Shown here in pieces: positions 11,107-19,851 of a stretch of DNA of 64,000 nucleotides (the first letter of the stretch is position 1; each line of letters begins with the position of its first letter). The notes below the pieces were generated by a model. The model worked only from the letters and a program-made list of their open reading frames with translations, was not told the DNA's origin and ran no database searches. The position numbers and the translations under genes are program-made. The stretch is from Burkholderiales bacterium GJ-E10 (GTDB lineage: Bacteria; Pseudomonadota; Gammaproteobacteria; Burkholderiales; Burkholderiaceae_F). The stretch covers positions 1,255,520-1,319,519 of the forward strand of contig AP014683.1 of NCBI GenBank assembly GCA_000828975.1, given 5' to 3'.

Positions 11107-11260
11107 TCAGCCGAAAAGCTCGCTGTGCGAGCCGCGCCGCGCCGCGCCAGCCGGAGAGCGTCTGAGTCGGACTTCCGGTAGATCAGCAGGAGGTCGGGCT
11201 TGATGTGACACTCCCGGTAGCCCGCCCAGTCACCGGAAAGATCGTGATCGCGATGGCACG
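11107..11260 (-). pseudogene. YafQ/RelE-type toxin remnant
   Basis: In one frame the minus strand encodes RDHDLSGDWAGYRECHIKPD and LLIYRK, the hallmark core of YafQ mRNA interferases. The expected C-terminal tail GSHSELFG-stop is present in a different frame, ending at 11107. The shift is explained by three copies of the 5-bp unit CCGCG at 11133-11147; two copies would restore one frame. The N-terminal half and any antitoxin partner are missing, so it is treated as decayed. Confidence 0.7.
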
Positions 11261-11417
11261 AAGCGTCGGCACGCGCGGGCGCACGCTCGGAACTCACTCA
11301 GCGAGATTCAAACGGAACAATGGGCGACTCCTCGTGGCCGTGACCGAAATCCGACGTGCGTCTGGTACGGGAATGCGCTAGCGACCCGGACCAGACCGTC
11401 GCCATGGGAGGCGCGCC

Positions 11418-11459
11418 AACCCCCTCTCCCGCGACGGCGGGAGAGGGCGGGGGTGAGGG
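11418..11459 (+). repeat. left copy of 42-bp inverted repeat around DUF559 gene
   Basis: The 42 bp are identical to the reverse complement of 11904-11945. Inside is a hairpin with arms CCTCTCCCGC / GCGGGAGAGG around GACG. Such CCCTCTCCCG-type palindromes occur widely in proteobacterial intergenic DNA. Confidence 0.9.
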
Positions 11460-11549
11460 CGGCTGCCATTGCTGCGGTCGACGGTAGCGCCACATACCAT
11501 CCGGCAACACAAACTTCGCGCTGCTCTCCGACTCAGTTCCCCATTCCGT

Positions 11550-11951
11550 ATGGAAGCACCCCGCCGAACGCCTTCATGGATGAAGGCACGTTCGCTGCGC
11601 GCGAAATCCACCGACGCCGAACGGCGTCTCTGGCAAGAACTGCGTTCGCGTCGCCTCATGGGATGGAGGTTCCGTCGACAGCAACCGATCGGTCCCTATA
11701 TCGTCGATTTCGTCTGCATGGAACAACACCTCATCGTCGAGGTGGACGGCTCACAACATCAGGAAGCATGCCGCTACGACGCTTCGCGGGATGCATTCCT
11801 TGGCAAGCGCGGCTTCGTGGTGATGCGATTCTGGGACAACGAGGTTTTGACGCAGACCGTGGCAGTGCTCGAGCAAATTCGCACGACATCGCTCTTGCGA
11901 CGACCCTCACCCCCGCCCTCTCCCGCCGTCGCGGGAGAGGGGGTTTCGTGA
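11550..11951 (+). CDS. DUF559 (Vsr-fold endonuclease-like) protein
   Basis: The protein is about 133 residues. The core carries the DUF559 pattern: STDAERRLWQELRSRRL, then FRRQQPIGPYIVDFVC, EVDGSQH and RFWDNEVL. The family is related to very-short-patch repair endonucleases (PD-(D/E)xK-like); D, E and Q/H positions are kept, so it may cut DNA. Its role is not established. The ORF lies exactly between two inverted copies of a 42-bp repeat, and the last 14 residues are encoded by the right copy. The start at 11550 is preferred; 11580 is possible. Confidence 0.75.
   Translation: MEAPRRTPSWMKARSLRAKSTDAERRLWQELRSRRLMGWRFRRQQPIGPYIVDFVCMEQHLIVEVDGSQHQEACRYDASRDAFLGKRGFVVMRFWDNEVLTQTVAVLEQIRTTSLLRRPSPPPSPAVAGEGVS
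11904..11945 (-). repeat. right copy of 42-bp inverted repeat around DUF559 gene
   Basis: This is the perfect reverse complement of 11418-11459. It overlaps the 3' end of the DUF559 reading frame, so repeat and gene probably moved or arose together. Confidence 0.9.
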
Positions 11952-12057
11952 CTTCGAGCAGCCGCTCCTCGTCGATAGAAGGCTTTCTTTCCCGGAATTC
12001 GATGCCGGAAAGCGGCGATTCCGCGAACGGAACGGAGAAAGTCGCCGCGGCAACCGC

Positions 12058-12387
12058 TCAGTGTCCTCCGTTGTCGGCGTTCGGCTCGTCCTGCAGGAGC
12101 GTTTCATAGTCCTGCCCGCCGTAGAAAACGCCGATGATGGAAACCTGCCCGGCATCGACGGCGAAGGCGATCACGGTCCGCTTCTTATAGTTCGTGACAC
12201 GCAGGCCCGGTCGCACGTCATCGCGCTTTGTGCCGCGAAGGGGAAACGTGCACAGGCTCTCGCAGTAGGACACGATTGCTTCGGTGTACCGCGCTGCGAT
12301 CTCCGGCGACGCGGCTTGGGCGATGTAGCGGTACAACTCGGCAAGCTGTTCTTGGGCTTCTGGGCTGAATGCGACGCGATAGCTCAT
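12058..12387 (-). CDS. parE: ParE/RelE-superfamily toxin
   Basis: The 109-residue protein opens YRVAFSPEAQEQLAELYRYI, the usual ParE start, and continues through RGTKRDDVRPGLRVTNYKKR to the IIGVFYGGQDYE core strand. ParE toxins poison DNA gyrase, whereas RelE relatives cut mRNA; sequence alone favours ParE. It overlaps the upstream antitoxin gene by 4 nt. Confidence 0.85.
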   Translation of the reverse strand: MSYRVAFSPEAQEQLAELYRYIAQAASPEIAARYTEAIVSYCESLCTFPLRGTKRDDVRPGLRVTNYKKRTVIAFAVDAGQVSIIGVFYGGQDYETLLQDEPNADNGGH

Positions 12388-12653
12388 CGGGTCTTGGCGT
12401 GTTCGGCGGCCAAGCGGGCGCGCACCTGGTCAGCGGTGACGGCGCGGGACGGATCGGACTTCAAGGCATCGAAGGCGGGGCCGACCTGGCTGTGCAGCCA
12501 GTTCTCGACGGCGCGATCGCGTGCCATCAGCACGCGCAAACCGTCCCGGATCACCTCGCTTTCGCTGGCGTATTCGCCAGCGCGCACCTTGGCCTTCACC
12601 ACGTCCGCCATGTCGTTGGGCAGGGTAATGCTCAGTTGTTGCGTGGTTCGCAT
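12384..12653 (-). CDS. parD: ParD-type ribbon-helix-helix antitoxin
   Basis: The 89-residue protein has an N-terminal ribbon-helix-helix (TTQQLSITLPNDMADVVKAK, then YASESEVIRDGLR), which binds the operator as a dimer. The acidic, flexible C-terminus would wrap the ParE toxin. It is the first gene of a toxin-antitoxin pair, and a 17-bp perfect palindrome lies 21 bp upstream. Confidence 0.85.
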   Translation of the reverse strand: MRTTQQLSITLPNDMADVVKAKVRAGEYASESEVIRDGLRVLMARDRAVENWLHSQVGPAFDALKSDPSRAVTADQVRARLAAEHAKTR

Positions 12654-12673
12654 GGCCGGATTCCTCGAATCAA

Positions 12674-12690
12674 GTAGGATTAAATCCTAC
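12674..12690. promoter_or_regulatory. parDE operator palindrome
   Basis: GTAGGATT-A-AATCCTAC is a perfect 8-1-8 palindrome just upstream of the antitoxin ATG, the expected position for autoregulation by the ParD-ParE complex. Confidence 0.65.
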
Positions 12691-13014
12691 CCCCTGAGCC
12701 GATTGTCGTCCAGAGCCCGGCGGAACAACCCGCTCAGGCGCCACTGGCAGGCCTCGCTGCTTTCCCGGGGCTTTTATCTTCCGGATGAATTCGTTTCTCG
12801 TCATGCCATGACGATCGGTCGAAAACGTCCGGTGCGCAAGTTTCGTCGGAACGGACCACTCGTCTCCCATCTCGAAGGACTTCGACGCATCCGCAGAGGT
12901 ATGCGGCCCCAGTTCCAGGAAATAAACCGTGGTGTAAGCCGAGGAGGGTCCTTGGCCAAACACACGGGTGGCAACGCGTTGTCGCCAGTCCTCCCTGTCA
13001 CGAAGGAGATCAAC

Positions 13015-13101
13015 ATGGAATCGACAAACGAGGGCAGGCATCGCGAGCCTTGGAACAAGGGAAAACTCGTCGGCAGGAAATGGGCCACAGGCAGGGATTG
13101 A
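13015..13101 (+). pseudogene. N-terminal stub of a phage-type integrase
   Basis: From ATG 13015, behind a strong AAGGAG site, the frame reads MESTNEGRHREPWNKGKLVG and then breaks off. The stretch PWNKGKLVG(Q/R)K is a well-known opening of certain tyrosine-recombinase integrases. Only about 28 codons remain, so a former mobile element has been deleted here. Confidence 0.6.
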
Positions 13102-13114
13102 CGAAGTAACAGCA

Positions 13115-13137
13115 ATTGGTACAACATATGTACCAAT
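13115..13137. promoter_or_regulatory. operator palindrome of the Xre-RES operon
   Basis: ATTGGTACA, five bases, then TGTACCAAT: perfect 9-bp arms 25 bp upstream of the antitoxin start. Xre-type antitoxins of this class bind such palindromes to repress their own operon. Confidence 0.65.
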
Positions 13138-13161
13138 AGAAACGAACATCGGGGGGCCGTT

Positions 13162-13566
13162 ATGGTTGCCGTCGCCGAAAAACATCGTCTCGTTGACCTA
13201 CGGAGTCGGCAATCCCGCGCCCGGCTCGCCGAAATGGTGACCAAGCTATTCGATCACTGGCAATTGACTGCGGCTGAACAGGCCGAGGCGCTCGGCCTCT
13301 CCGCCGGAAGCCGAAGCACCCTTGCCAGATATCGCGCTGGCGAGCCGTTGGCGGACAACCGGGATCTATTGGACCGCGCCGGCCATCTGCTGGGCATCCA
13401 CAAGTCCTTACGCGTGCTCTTTCCTCACGATCGCGACCTTGCCTACCGTTGGATGACGCAGTCCAACCGCCGTATGGGAGTTCGCCCGATTGACCTGATC
13501 ATCAACCGCGGCTTCGAGGGTTTGCTTGCGGTTCGCCGTTACCTGGATTTCCAGCGCGGTCAGTAG
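13162..13566 (+). CDS. Xre/MbcA/ParS-type antitoxin
   Basis: The 134-residue protein has an N-terminal helix-turn-helix (LTAAEQAEALGLSAGSRSTL) and a C-terminal toxin-binding domain of the MbcA/ParS/Xre class (DUF2384), with the typical SLRVLFPHDRDLAYRWM and the end LIINRGFEGLLAVRRYLD. It would neutralise the RES toxin encoded 3 nt downstream and repress the operon at the palindrome just upstream. Confidence 0.88.
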   Translation: MVAVAEKHRLVDLRSRQSRARLAEMVTKLFDHWQLTAAEQAEALGLSAGSRSTLARYRAGEPLADNRDLLDRAGHLLGIHKSLRVLFPHDRDLAYRWMTQSNRRMGVRPIDLIINRGFEGLLAVRRYLDFQRGQ

Positions 13567-13569
13567 TCG

Positions 13570-14277
13570 ATGCGGCCGGATCTTTTCTCCAGCAACGTTG
13601 ATTTTCACGGTGACCTCGTTCGCAATATCCCTGGCATCCGGGAGTCGCAAAATCTCTTCGACGACCTGTCGTCCAACTCCGATGACTGGGAGATTGCGAT
13701 CGCCGCCGAGGGTGTCGAGCGGATCCCGACGACAGCGGCGCTCATTACGCGCCCATTCGATTATGGATCGGTCATCAGCTACTCGTTCGACACCGTGAAC
13801 TGGCAGGAGACCCGCTTTTCGGATGGGTCGACATACGGCCTGTGGTACGGATCGCTGGATACCGAAACAACGGTGTACGAGACAGCCTGGCATTGGTTTC
13901 GGTTCGTGCGCGAAAGTTTTCCGGATGAGAACCGGGAGATCGTGACCGATCGGCGGCTCTTTGATGTGCGTTGCGGCGCACTCCTGGTGGACGTGCGTGG
14001 CATGGAAAATACCTACCCCGATCTCGTGAGCCGTACCACCTACGCGTTTTCGCAACAGGTTGGCCGGTACGCATTTGAGCAGGGCTTGAACGGCATCCTC
14101 GTACACTCCGCCCGCTGCGATGGAACGAACGGCGTCGTGTTCAAACCGGAGCGACTATCCAACGTGCGGGACCGAATGTTCCTCACCTACAGAATGAATG
14201 TGGTCCGAGATACGTTTGTCGCGGAGCACACGCCAGGTACGGAATGGCTTCGTTTTCGTCCGAGCGTTCTCGCGTAA
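13570..14277 (+). CDS. RES-domain toxin (NAD+-degrading)
   Basis: The 235-residue protein carries the RES-domain elements: Arg in ETRFSDGSTYGLWYGS, the Tyr-Glu pair in TVYETAWHW, and a late Ser/Asn region. RES toxins break down NAD+ by phosphorolysis or hydrolysis and arrest growth; they share an ADP-ribosyltransferase-like fold. It is paired with the Xre antitoxin upstream. It is slightly longer than the usual RES protein (about 150-230 residues). Confidence 0.82.
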   Translation: MRPDLFSSNVDFHGDLVRNIPGIRESQNLFDDLSSNSDDWEIAIAAEGVERIPTTAALITRPFDYGSVISYSFDTVNWQETRFSDGSTYGLWYGSLDTETTVYETAWHWFRFVRESFPDENREIVTDRRLFDVRCGALLVDVRGMENTYPDLVSRTTYAFSQQVGRYAFEQGLNGILVHSARCDGTNGVVFKPERLSNVRDRMFLTYRMNVVRDTFVAEHTPGTEWLRFRPSVLA

Positions 14278-14390
14278 CTCAGGTCGGCCGACGCACTGGC
14301 ATTCCCGCGGGATCCCTTGCACGCAGACCATCGCAAGGGCCATGTGGCGCCGCATGGTTTGTCCATGGACCCTTCCTTCGTGCCGTCGAC

Positions 14391-14876
14391 TCAGCGGCGC
14401 GCCGCCGTCAGAAACTGGTCGAGCCGGTTTGCGAAGGCCTGGCGATCCGCTTGCGACAGCGGTGCGGGGCCACCGCTCGCCTGACCCAAATCGCGCAGTT
14501 CCGCAAGCAGATCGCGCGTGGCGAGCCGATCGCCGATCGTGTTGTCGTCGACCCAGGAACCGCGCATGTCGAGCACCCTGGCCCCGCGCGCGATCGCCTG
14601 CGCGGCGAGCGGAATGTCGTTGGTGACGACCAGGTCGTCTGGGGCGAGCGCGGCAACGATCGCATCGTCGGCCACATCGAAGCCGCGTGCCACCTGTACG
14701 GCGCGAACGAACTGCGAGGGCGGCGTGCGCAAGGCCTTGTTGGCCACCATCGTCAGGCGGGTCCGGGTCCGCTCGGCGGCGCGGAACAGCACATCGCGCA
14801 GCACCCCGGGGCAGGCATCGGCATCGACCCAGATGCAAGGGTCGTCTTTGGAGAGCGCGGCGGCGGCTTCGGTCAT
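14391..14876 (-). CDS. YaiI/YqxD family protein (UPF0178)
   Basis: The 161-residue protein carries the family signature WVDADACPGVLRD near the N-terminus and the C-terminal GSWVDDNTIGDRLATRDL. The fold resembles PIN/NYN nuclease domains, with conserved acidic residues that could bind metal. The cellular role is unknown. The ATG at 14876 is preferred over a weaker start at 14894. Confidence 0.9.
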   Translation of the reverse strand: MTEAAAALSKDDPCIWVDADACPGVLRDVLFRAAERTRTRLTMVANKALRTPPSQFVRAVQVARGFDVADDAIVAALAPDDLVVTNDIPLAAQAIARGARVLDMRGSWVDDNTIGDRLATRDLLAELRDLGQASGGPAPLSQADRQAFANRLDQFLTAARR

Positions 14877-14973
14877 CAGTGTCCTCGATTGCATCCCAAA
14901 CGCTGGCGAATCGCTTCTTGGTCATTTGCGGATCGCCTTCCAATCGATCGCGCGGTATCGATCGCGCTGCCGG

Positions 14974-16689
14974 TCAGCCTTCCTGCCGCTCGATGAACAG
15001 CGAGATCCGCGCGACCCCCTGGTACTCGTCGAACACCGGACGGTATGCCAGGCGCGCGCGCGGCGGCAGGGTTTCGGCATGCCGAAACCACATCGCCCGC
15101 AGACGGCGTTCGCCCAGCTTCACCGTCATCTGGAGGTGGGCATCCTTGATGATCCGCTGGTCGAGGATCTCGAATTCGTTGGCGAACAGCGGCTGCGGAA
15201 AGCCCTGTCCCCATACGATGCCGTCGATCGCCTGCACCAGCGTCGGCGTGAGTTCCTCCGCCGCCAGTGGCCCGTCCGTCACCAGCGTCGGCGCATAGAG
15301 CGCCGGGTCGGTGGTTTCGCGGACTGCCGTTTCGAATGCCTCGATGAACGGTTCCAGCGCGGACTTCGGAATCGTCAGGCCGGCCGCCATCGCATGGCCG
15401 CCGAACTTGGCGATGAGGCCCGGATGGGTCTTCGTGACGCGATCGAGCGCGTCGCGGAGGTGGACGCCTTCGATCGAACGGCCGGAACCCCGCAGCCAAT
15501 CGCCATCGGCGGACGCGAACGCGATCGTCGGTCGATGATGGCGCTCCTTGATCCGGGACGCGATCAGGCCGACCACGCCCTGATGCCAGTCCTCGTGATG
15601 CAGGGTGATCGTCCGGCGGAATTCGCTGCCGGATACCTGCGCGTCCGCTCCCGCGAGCGCGACCTCGGCTTCGGCCTGCATGGTGGACTCGATGCGGCGC
15701 CGTTCCCGATTGATCTCGTCCAGGCGCAACGCAAATTGGTCGGCGCGATCGAAGTCGTCGGCGAGCAGGCATTCGATGCCCAGCGTCATGTCGGTGAGGC
15801 GGCCGGCGGCGTTGATCCGCGGCCCCAGCGCGAAACCAAGGTCCGAGGCCACCGCCTTGCGCGCCTCGCGACCGGCGATGCGAAAGAGCGCCAGCAGACC
15901 CGGCTGGCAGGCCCCGCGCCGGATCCGCTCGATGCCGGCCTGCACCAGGATGCGATTGTTGCGGTCCAGCCGGACGAGGTCCGCCACCGTGCCCAGCGCG
16001 ACGAGGTCGAGCAGGACGTCCAGGCGCGGCTGGTCCGCCTCGCAGAACCGGCCGCGCGCGCGCAGTTCCGCCCGCAGCTGCATCAGCACGTAGAACATCA
16101 CGCCGACGCCGGCCAGGTTCTTCGACGGAAAACCGCAGCCCGGCTGGTTCGGGTTGACGATCGCGCGCGCGGCGGGCAGCCGCTCGCCGGGAAGATGGTG
16201 GTCAGTGACGAGCACCGCGATGCCCAGTTCGTTGGCACGGTCCACGCCCTCGATACTGGCGATGCCGTTGTCGACGGTGATGATCCAGTCGGGTTTGCCG
16301 GCGCGATGCCGCAGCGCGAGATCGACCACCTCCGGCGTCAGTCCATAGCCGGTTTCGAACCGGTTGGGGACCAGGAAATCGACGTCGGCGCCCAGGGCGC
16401 GCAGCCCGCGCACGGCGACGGCGCAGGCGGTGGCGCCGTCGCAGTCGTAATCGGCGACCACCAGCAGGCGTCGGCCCTGATCGATGGCGTCGGCCAGCAG
16501 GCCCCCGGCAAGCTCGACGTGGGTCAGTGCCGAGGGGGCGTGGATCTCGCGCGTCCGCAATTGCAGATCAGCCTCGGTCGCGACGCCCCGCGCCGCGAGG
16601 GCACGCGCGAGCGCGGCCGGAATGCCCGATTCCTGCAGGCGGCGGGCGGCGGCCGCATCGAAGTCCCGGTGCAGGAAGCGAGGGTTCAT
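14974..16689 (-). CDS. recJ: single-stranded-DNA-specific exonuclease RecJ
   Basis: The 571-residue 5'-3' ssDNA exonuclease acts in RecF-pathway recombination and mismatch repair. The DHH phosphoesterase motifs are visible: VVADYDCDG, DNGIASIEGV and VTDHHLPGE. The DHHA1 domain with SGRSIEGVHLRDAL and GGHAMAAGLT follows, then an OB-fold C-terminus. Length matches E. coli RecJ (577). The ATG overlaps the stop of the RpfE-like gene as ATGA. Confidence 0.97.
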   Translation of the reverse strand: MNPRFLHRDFDAAAARRLQESGIPAALARALAARGVATEADLQLRTREIHAPSALTHVELAGGLLADAIDQGRRLLVVADYDCDGATACAVAVRGLRALGADVDFLVPNRFETGYGLTPEVVDLALRHRAGKPDWIITVDNGIASIEGVDRANELGIAVLVTDHHLPGERLPAARAIVNPNQPGCGFPSKNLAGVGVMFYVLMQLRAELRARGRFCEADQPRLDVLLDLVALGTVADLVRLDRNNRILVQAGIERIRRGACQPGLLALFRIAGREARKAVASDLGFALGPRINAAGRLTDMTLGIECLLADDFDRADQFALRLDEINRERRRIESTMQAEAEVALAGADAQVSGSEFRRTITLHHEDWHQGVVGLIASRIKERHHRPTIAFASADGDWLRGSGRSIEGVHLRDALDRVTKTHPGLIAKFGGHAMAAGLTIPKSALEPFIEAFETAVRETTDPALYAPTLVTDGPLAAEELTPTLVQAIDGIVWGQGFPQPLFANEFEILDQRIIKDAHLQMTVKLGERRLRAMWFRHAETLPPRARLAYRPVFDEYQGVARISLFIERQEG

Positions 16690-17756
16690 CGCCGCGCTCC
16701 CGCGGGTTCGCGGAAGAGCTCCGCCATCTGCGGGGTTCTTCCGGTCCACCGCGTCCACCAGCCCAGGCGACCCGCGATCGCATAGGGCTGGACCTGCGTT
16801 GCGCCGGCCAGGACGAGCTCGACTTCGCGCACGCCGCGGCTGCGGGCCTCGGCAATCTCGCGATCGAGCCACGATCCCAGCGCCGGCAGGCGATCGAGCC
16901 AGGCCGCCCAGTCCTGGCGCCGGAACGCAGGTTGCAGTTCGGAGTGGATCGACACCGTATCGCCGGCGTCCGCTCCCGGCCCCGGCATGCCCTTGCTTGG
17001 CTGCGTGCTTGCCTGCGCCCAGCCCCGGACGGCGGCATCGCCGCCCCGGATTGCGCCGATCGAGCTTTCCGCCAGCGGCGTCCAGCGGCCACCGCCATGC
17101 AGCCATAGCGCGTTGACCGCGGGCGCGCCGCGCTCCTCGCGGGCGTCGTTGACCGGGCTGGCGTGCCAGCGCATCTGGATTTCGTTGGCGACGATGCGCC
17201 AGCGCCGGGCGTCCGGTCCCGTCGGCATCCGGCGCTCGACCGGCTGGCCGAACACCGTGTCCGGGGCCACCGTGTCGATCTGCAAGACCTCGGGGCTGCG
17301 CAGAAACCATGCACCGTCCCGGATGGCGAAACGCCAGCCCTCGGGCGCCGCGGCCTCGTTCGCCAGCGCGAGCAGTGCCGCCGCCTCGTCGTCGCGCAGC
17401 GGGGCGGCGTCGAGCGCGAGCATCCGGATGTGGTCCTGGGCGAGCGCGAAATGCACCGGGTCGCAGTGCGCGATCCAGGCATCGTCGTCGACGCCGACGC
17501 CGTCGTCCGCCCCTGCGAGGGCACGCCACGCATAGGGTCCGGCCGGCAGCGGCGCGGCGTCGCCGCCGAAGAGGCGCATCAGCCACTGCCGGTCCGCGGT
17601 GCCGGCCGCTTCGTCCGGCGCATGCCAGCACCCCCCGCGACGGGCGCCGCGGAGCGCCGACCGCAGCACGGCGCCACGTTCCGCCAGTTCCGCCTGCAAT
17701 CCCGCCGCGACCGCCTCCGGCAACAGGGCGCCGGGAACCAGCAGGATCGCCTTCAT
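16686..17756 (-). CDS. RpfE-like protein of unknown function next to recJ
   Basis: The 356-residue soluble protein has no signal peptide. It looks like the family often labelled regulatory protein RpfE (COG4255), sometimes mis-annotated as phosphoglycerate mutase. In Xanthomonas rpfE also lies beside recJ. Visible stretches are [25 protein letters not shown] and [19 protein letters not shown]. The biochemical role is not known. It overlaps both lolD and recJ by 4 nt, so the three are translated together. Confidence 0.7.
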   Translation of the reverse strand: MKAILLVPGALLPEAVAAGLQAELAERGAVLRSALRGARRGGCWHAPDEAAGTADRQWLMRLFGGDAAPLPAGPYAWRALAGADDGVGVDDDAWIAHCDPVHFALAQDHIRMLALDAAPLRDDEAAALLALANEAAAPEGWRFAIRDGAWFLRSPEVLQIDTVAPDTVFGQPVERRMPTGPDARRWRIVANEIQMRWHASPVNDAREERGAPAVNALWLHGGGRWTPLAESSIGAIRGGDAAVRGWAQASTQPSKGMPGPGADAGDTVSIHSELQPAFRRQDWAAWLDRLPALGSWLDREIAEARSRGVREVELVLAGATQVQPYAIAGRLGWWTRWTGRTPQMAELFREPAGARR

Positions 17757-18472
17757 GATCCGGCCAGCCGCCCGTCGTTCAGCCGCAGCACCCGGTCGCA
17801 ACGTGCGGCCAGATCGGGATCGTGGGTGACGATGACGATGGCGGTTGCCGCCTGGCGCGCGGTGCGCAGCAGCACGTCGAACACGGCGTGGGCCGTTTCC
17901 CGGTCGAGATTGCCGGTGGGCTCATCGGCCAGCACGCCCGCCGGCCGGGTGACGAGCGCGCGGGCGATGGCCACGCGTTGGCGTTCGCCTCCGGACAGCT
18001 GGCTGGGGAAATGGTCCACGCGGTGCGCCAGCCCGACGGCCGCCAGCACCTCGCGCGCCGCGGCGCGGCGCTGCGCGGCGGGCTCGCGGCGGATCGCCAG
18101 CGGCATGGCGACGTTGTCGAGCGCCGTGAACTCGGGCAGCAGATGATGGAACTGGTAGACGAACCCCAGGCTGCGATTGCGCAACACGCCTTTTTCGGCT
18201 TCGTTCAAGCCCGCGATCGGCTGGCCGGTGATCTCGACCGTTCCGGCATCGACGGAATCGAGCCCTCCCAGACAATGGAGCAGGGTGCTCTTGCCCGATC
18301 CGGACGCACCGACGATGGCGAGGATTTCGCCCGCGCGCACCGTGATGTCGATCCCGTGCAGCACGACCACGGTGCGGCCGTCATCGCGATACGCCTTGGC
18401 GAGGCCGCTGGCGCGCAGAACCACCGCCCGCCCCGCCGCCCCTCCTTCCATGACCGCCCGCCGTTCACTCAT
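17753..18472 (-). CDS. lolD: lipoprotein-releasing ABC transporter ATPase
   Basis: The 239-residue ATPase of the LolCDE complex frees outer-membrane lipoproteins from the inner membrane and hands them to LolA. It has Walker [10 protein letters not shown], the Q-loop in [18 protein letters not shown] (the LolD-type stretch), the signature [15 protein letters not shown] and Walker [12 protein letters not shown]. It overlaps the membrane subunit gene by 8 nt. Confidence 0.97.
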   Translation of the reverse strand: MSERRAVMEGGAAGRAVVLRASGLAKAYRDDGRTVVVLHGIDITVRAGEILAIVGASGSGKSTLLHCLGGLDSVDAGTVEITGQPIAGLNEAEKGVLRNRSLGFVYQFHHLLPEFTALDNVAMPLAIRREPAAQRRAAAREVLAAVGLAHRVDHFPSQLSGGERQRVAIARALVTRPAGVLADEPTGNLDRETAHAVFDVLLRTARQAATAIVIVTHDPDLAARCDRVLRLNDGRLAGS

Positions 18473-19733
18473 ACCGCAGGGCCTGCGCCGGCTGCACCCG
18501 CGAGGCGCGCCAGCTCGGATACAGCGTTGCGAGGAAGCTCAGCGCGAGCGAGACGATCGCGATCGGGACGATGTCCGATGCCTGCGGATCGGAGGGCAGG
18601 GCGCTCAGGAAATAGATCGACGGGTCGAGGAAACGCACGCCGAGGGCGTGTTCGATCGCCGGTTCGATGACGTCGATGTTGCAGGCGATGAGCAAACCGA
18701 GGCTCACGCCGAGCAGGGTCCCGACGACGCCGATCACGCTGCCCTGCACGACGAAGATCGCCATGATGCTGCGCGGACTGGCGCCCAGCGTGCGCAGGAT
18801 GGCGATGTCCGAGACCTTTTCCGTCACCGTCATCACCATCGTCGACACCAGATTGAAGGCGGCGACGGCGACGATCAGGGTCAGGATCACCGCCATCATG
18901 CGTTTTTCCACCTTGACGGCGGCGAACCAGGTCTTGTTCTGGCTGGTCCAGTCGCGCGCCCACAGATCGGGGTCGAGTTGCGCACGCAGCGCCGCGGTCA
19001 GGCGCTGGGCGACGTCCGGAGCCTCCTGCATGTCGGCCAGCCGCAGGCGCACTTCGTTGGGACCGTCGATCCGGAACAGGCGTTCGGCATCGCCCAGATC
19101 GATCATCGCCAGTCCGCTGTCGAACTCGTAGTGTCCCGAGGAGAAGACCGCGAGCACGCGGAACTGCTTCACCCGCGGCAGCACCCCGGCAGGCGTGAAC
19201 GTGCCGTCGGGGGCGACCAGGGTCACCTTGTCGCCGGGCATCACGCCGAGGGCGCGCGCGAGGTCCAGCCCGAGGATGACGCCGAATCCGCCCGGCTTCA
19301 TGTCGGCGAGCGATCCGCCGTGGAGGTGACGCAGGATTTCGGACACGCCGGGTTCGAGCGCCGGGTCGATGCCCTCGATCATGGCGCCGCGCATCGTGCC
19401 ATCGTGGACGAACATCGCCTGGGTTTCGAGCACCGGCGCGGCGGCGCGCACGTTGGCGTCCTTGCGGGCGAAGCGGGCGACGGCGTGCCAGTCGCGCAGC
19501 GCCCCCCCATCGGAAAAGATCTCGACATGGGGCAGGACCGACAGCATGCGGTCGCGCACGTCGCGCTGGAACCCGTTCATCACGCTCAGCACGACGATGA
19601 GCGCCATCACGCCCAGGGCGATCCCCGCCATCGACGCCCCCGAAATGAAGGAGATGAAGCTGTTGCGGCGATGGCTGCGGCGGCCGGCGCGGGTGTACCG
19701 CAGGCCGGTGGCGATTTCGTAGGGAAGATTCAA
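18465..19733 (-). CDS. lolC: lipoprotein-releasing ABC transporter permease (LolC/LolE)
   Basis: The 422-residue membrane subunit has four helices: one near residues 30-50, then a large periplasmic domain, and three after about residue 270. The N-terminus [20 protein letters not shown] and the [21 protein letters not shown] helix are diagnostic. The start is a TTG at 19733; no ATG is available in the right place and the TTG gives the usual LolC/E beginning. As in many betaproteobacteria only one permease gene is present, so a homodimer (LolF-like) or a second gene elsewhere is possible. Confidence 0.93.
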   Translation of the reverse strand: MNLPYEIATGLRYTRAGRRSHRRNSFISFISGASMAGIALGVMALIVVLSVMNGFQRDVRDRMLSVLPHVEIFSDGGALRDWHAVARFARKDANVRAAAPVLETQAMFVHDGTMRGAMIEGIDPALEPGVSEILRHLHGGSLADMKPGGFGVILGLDLARALGVMPGDKVTLVAPDGTFTPAGVLPRVKQFRVLAVFSSGHYEFDSGLAMIDLGDAERLFRIDGPNEVRLRLADMQEAPDVAQRLTAALRAQLDPDLWARDWTSQNKTWFAAVKVEKRMMAVILTLIVAVAAFNLVSTMVMTVTEKVSDIAILRTLGASPRSIMAIFVVQGSVIGVVGTLLGVSLGLLIACNIDVIEPAIEHALGVRFLDPSIYFLSALPSDPQASDIVPIAIVSLALSFLATLYPSWRASRVQPAQALRYE

Positions 19734-19851
19734 GGGGGCAGACCCGTGCAAAGCAGGCAAGGATACTCCCGGAGGTGGCAGTTCCCGGGCAAGGCCTTGC
19801 TCGTAGACTTGGCGCCGTGGTCGGAGCCGATCATGAAAAGGACAGCGGTTC

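Noticed and set aside
12670-12804. A minus-strand frame starting MTRNEFIRKIK that recalls HicA toxins
   Set aside because: Only the first 15 or so residues fit; the HicA core with its catalytic His is missing and no HicB gene is present. At most a remnant.
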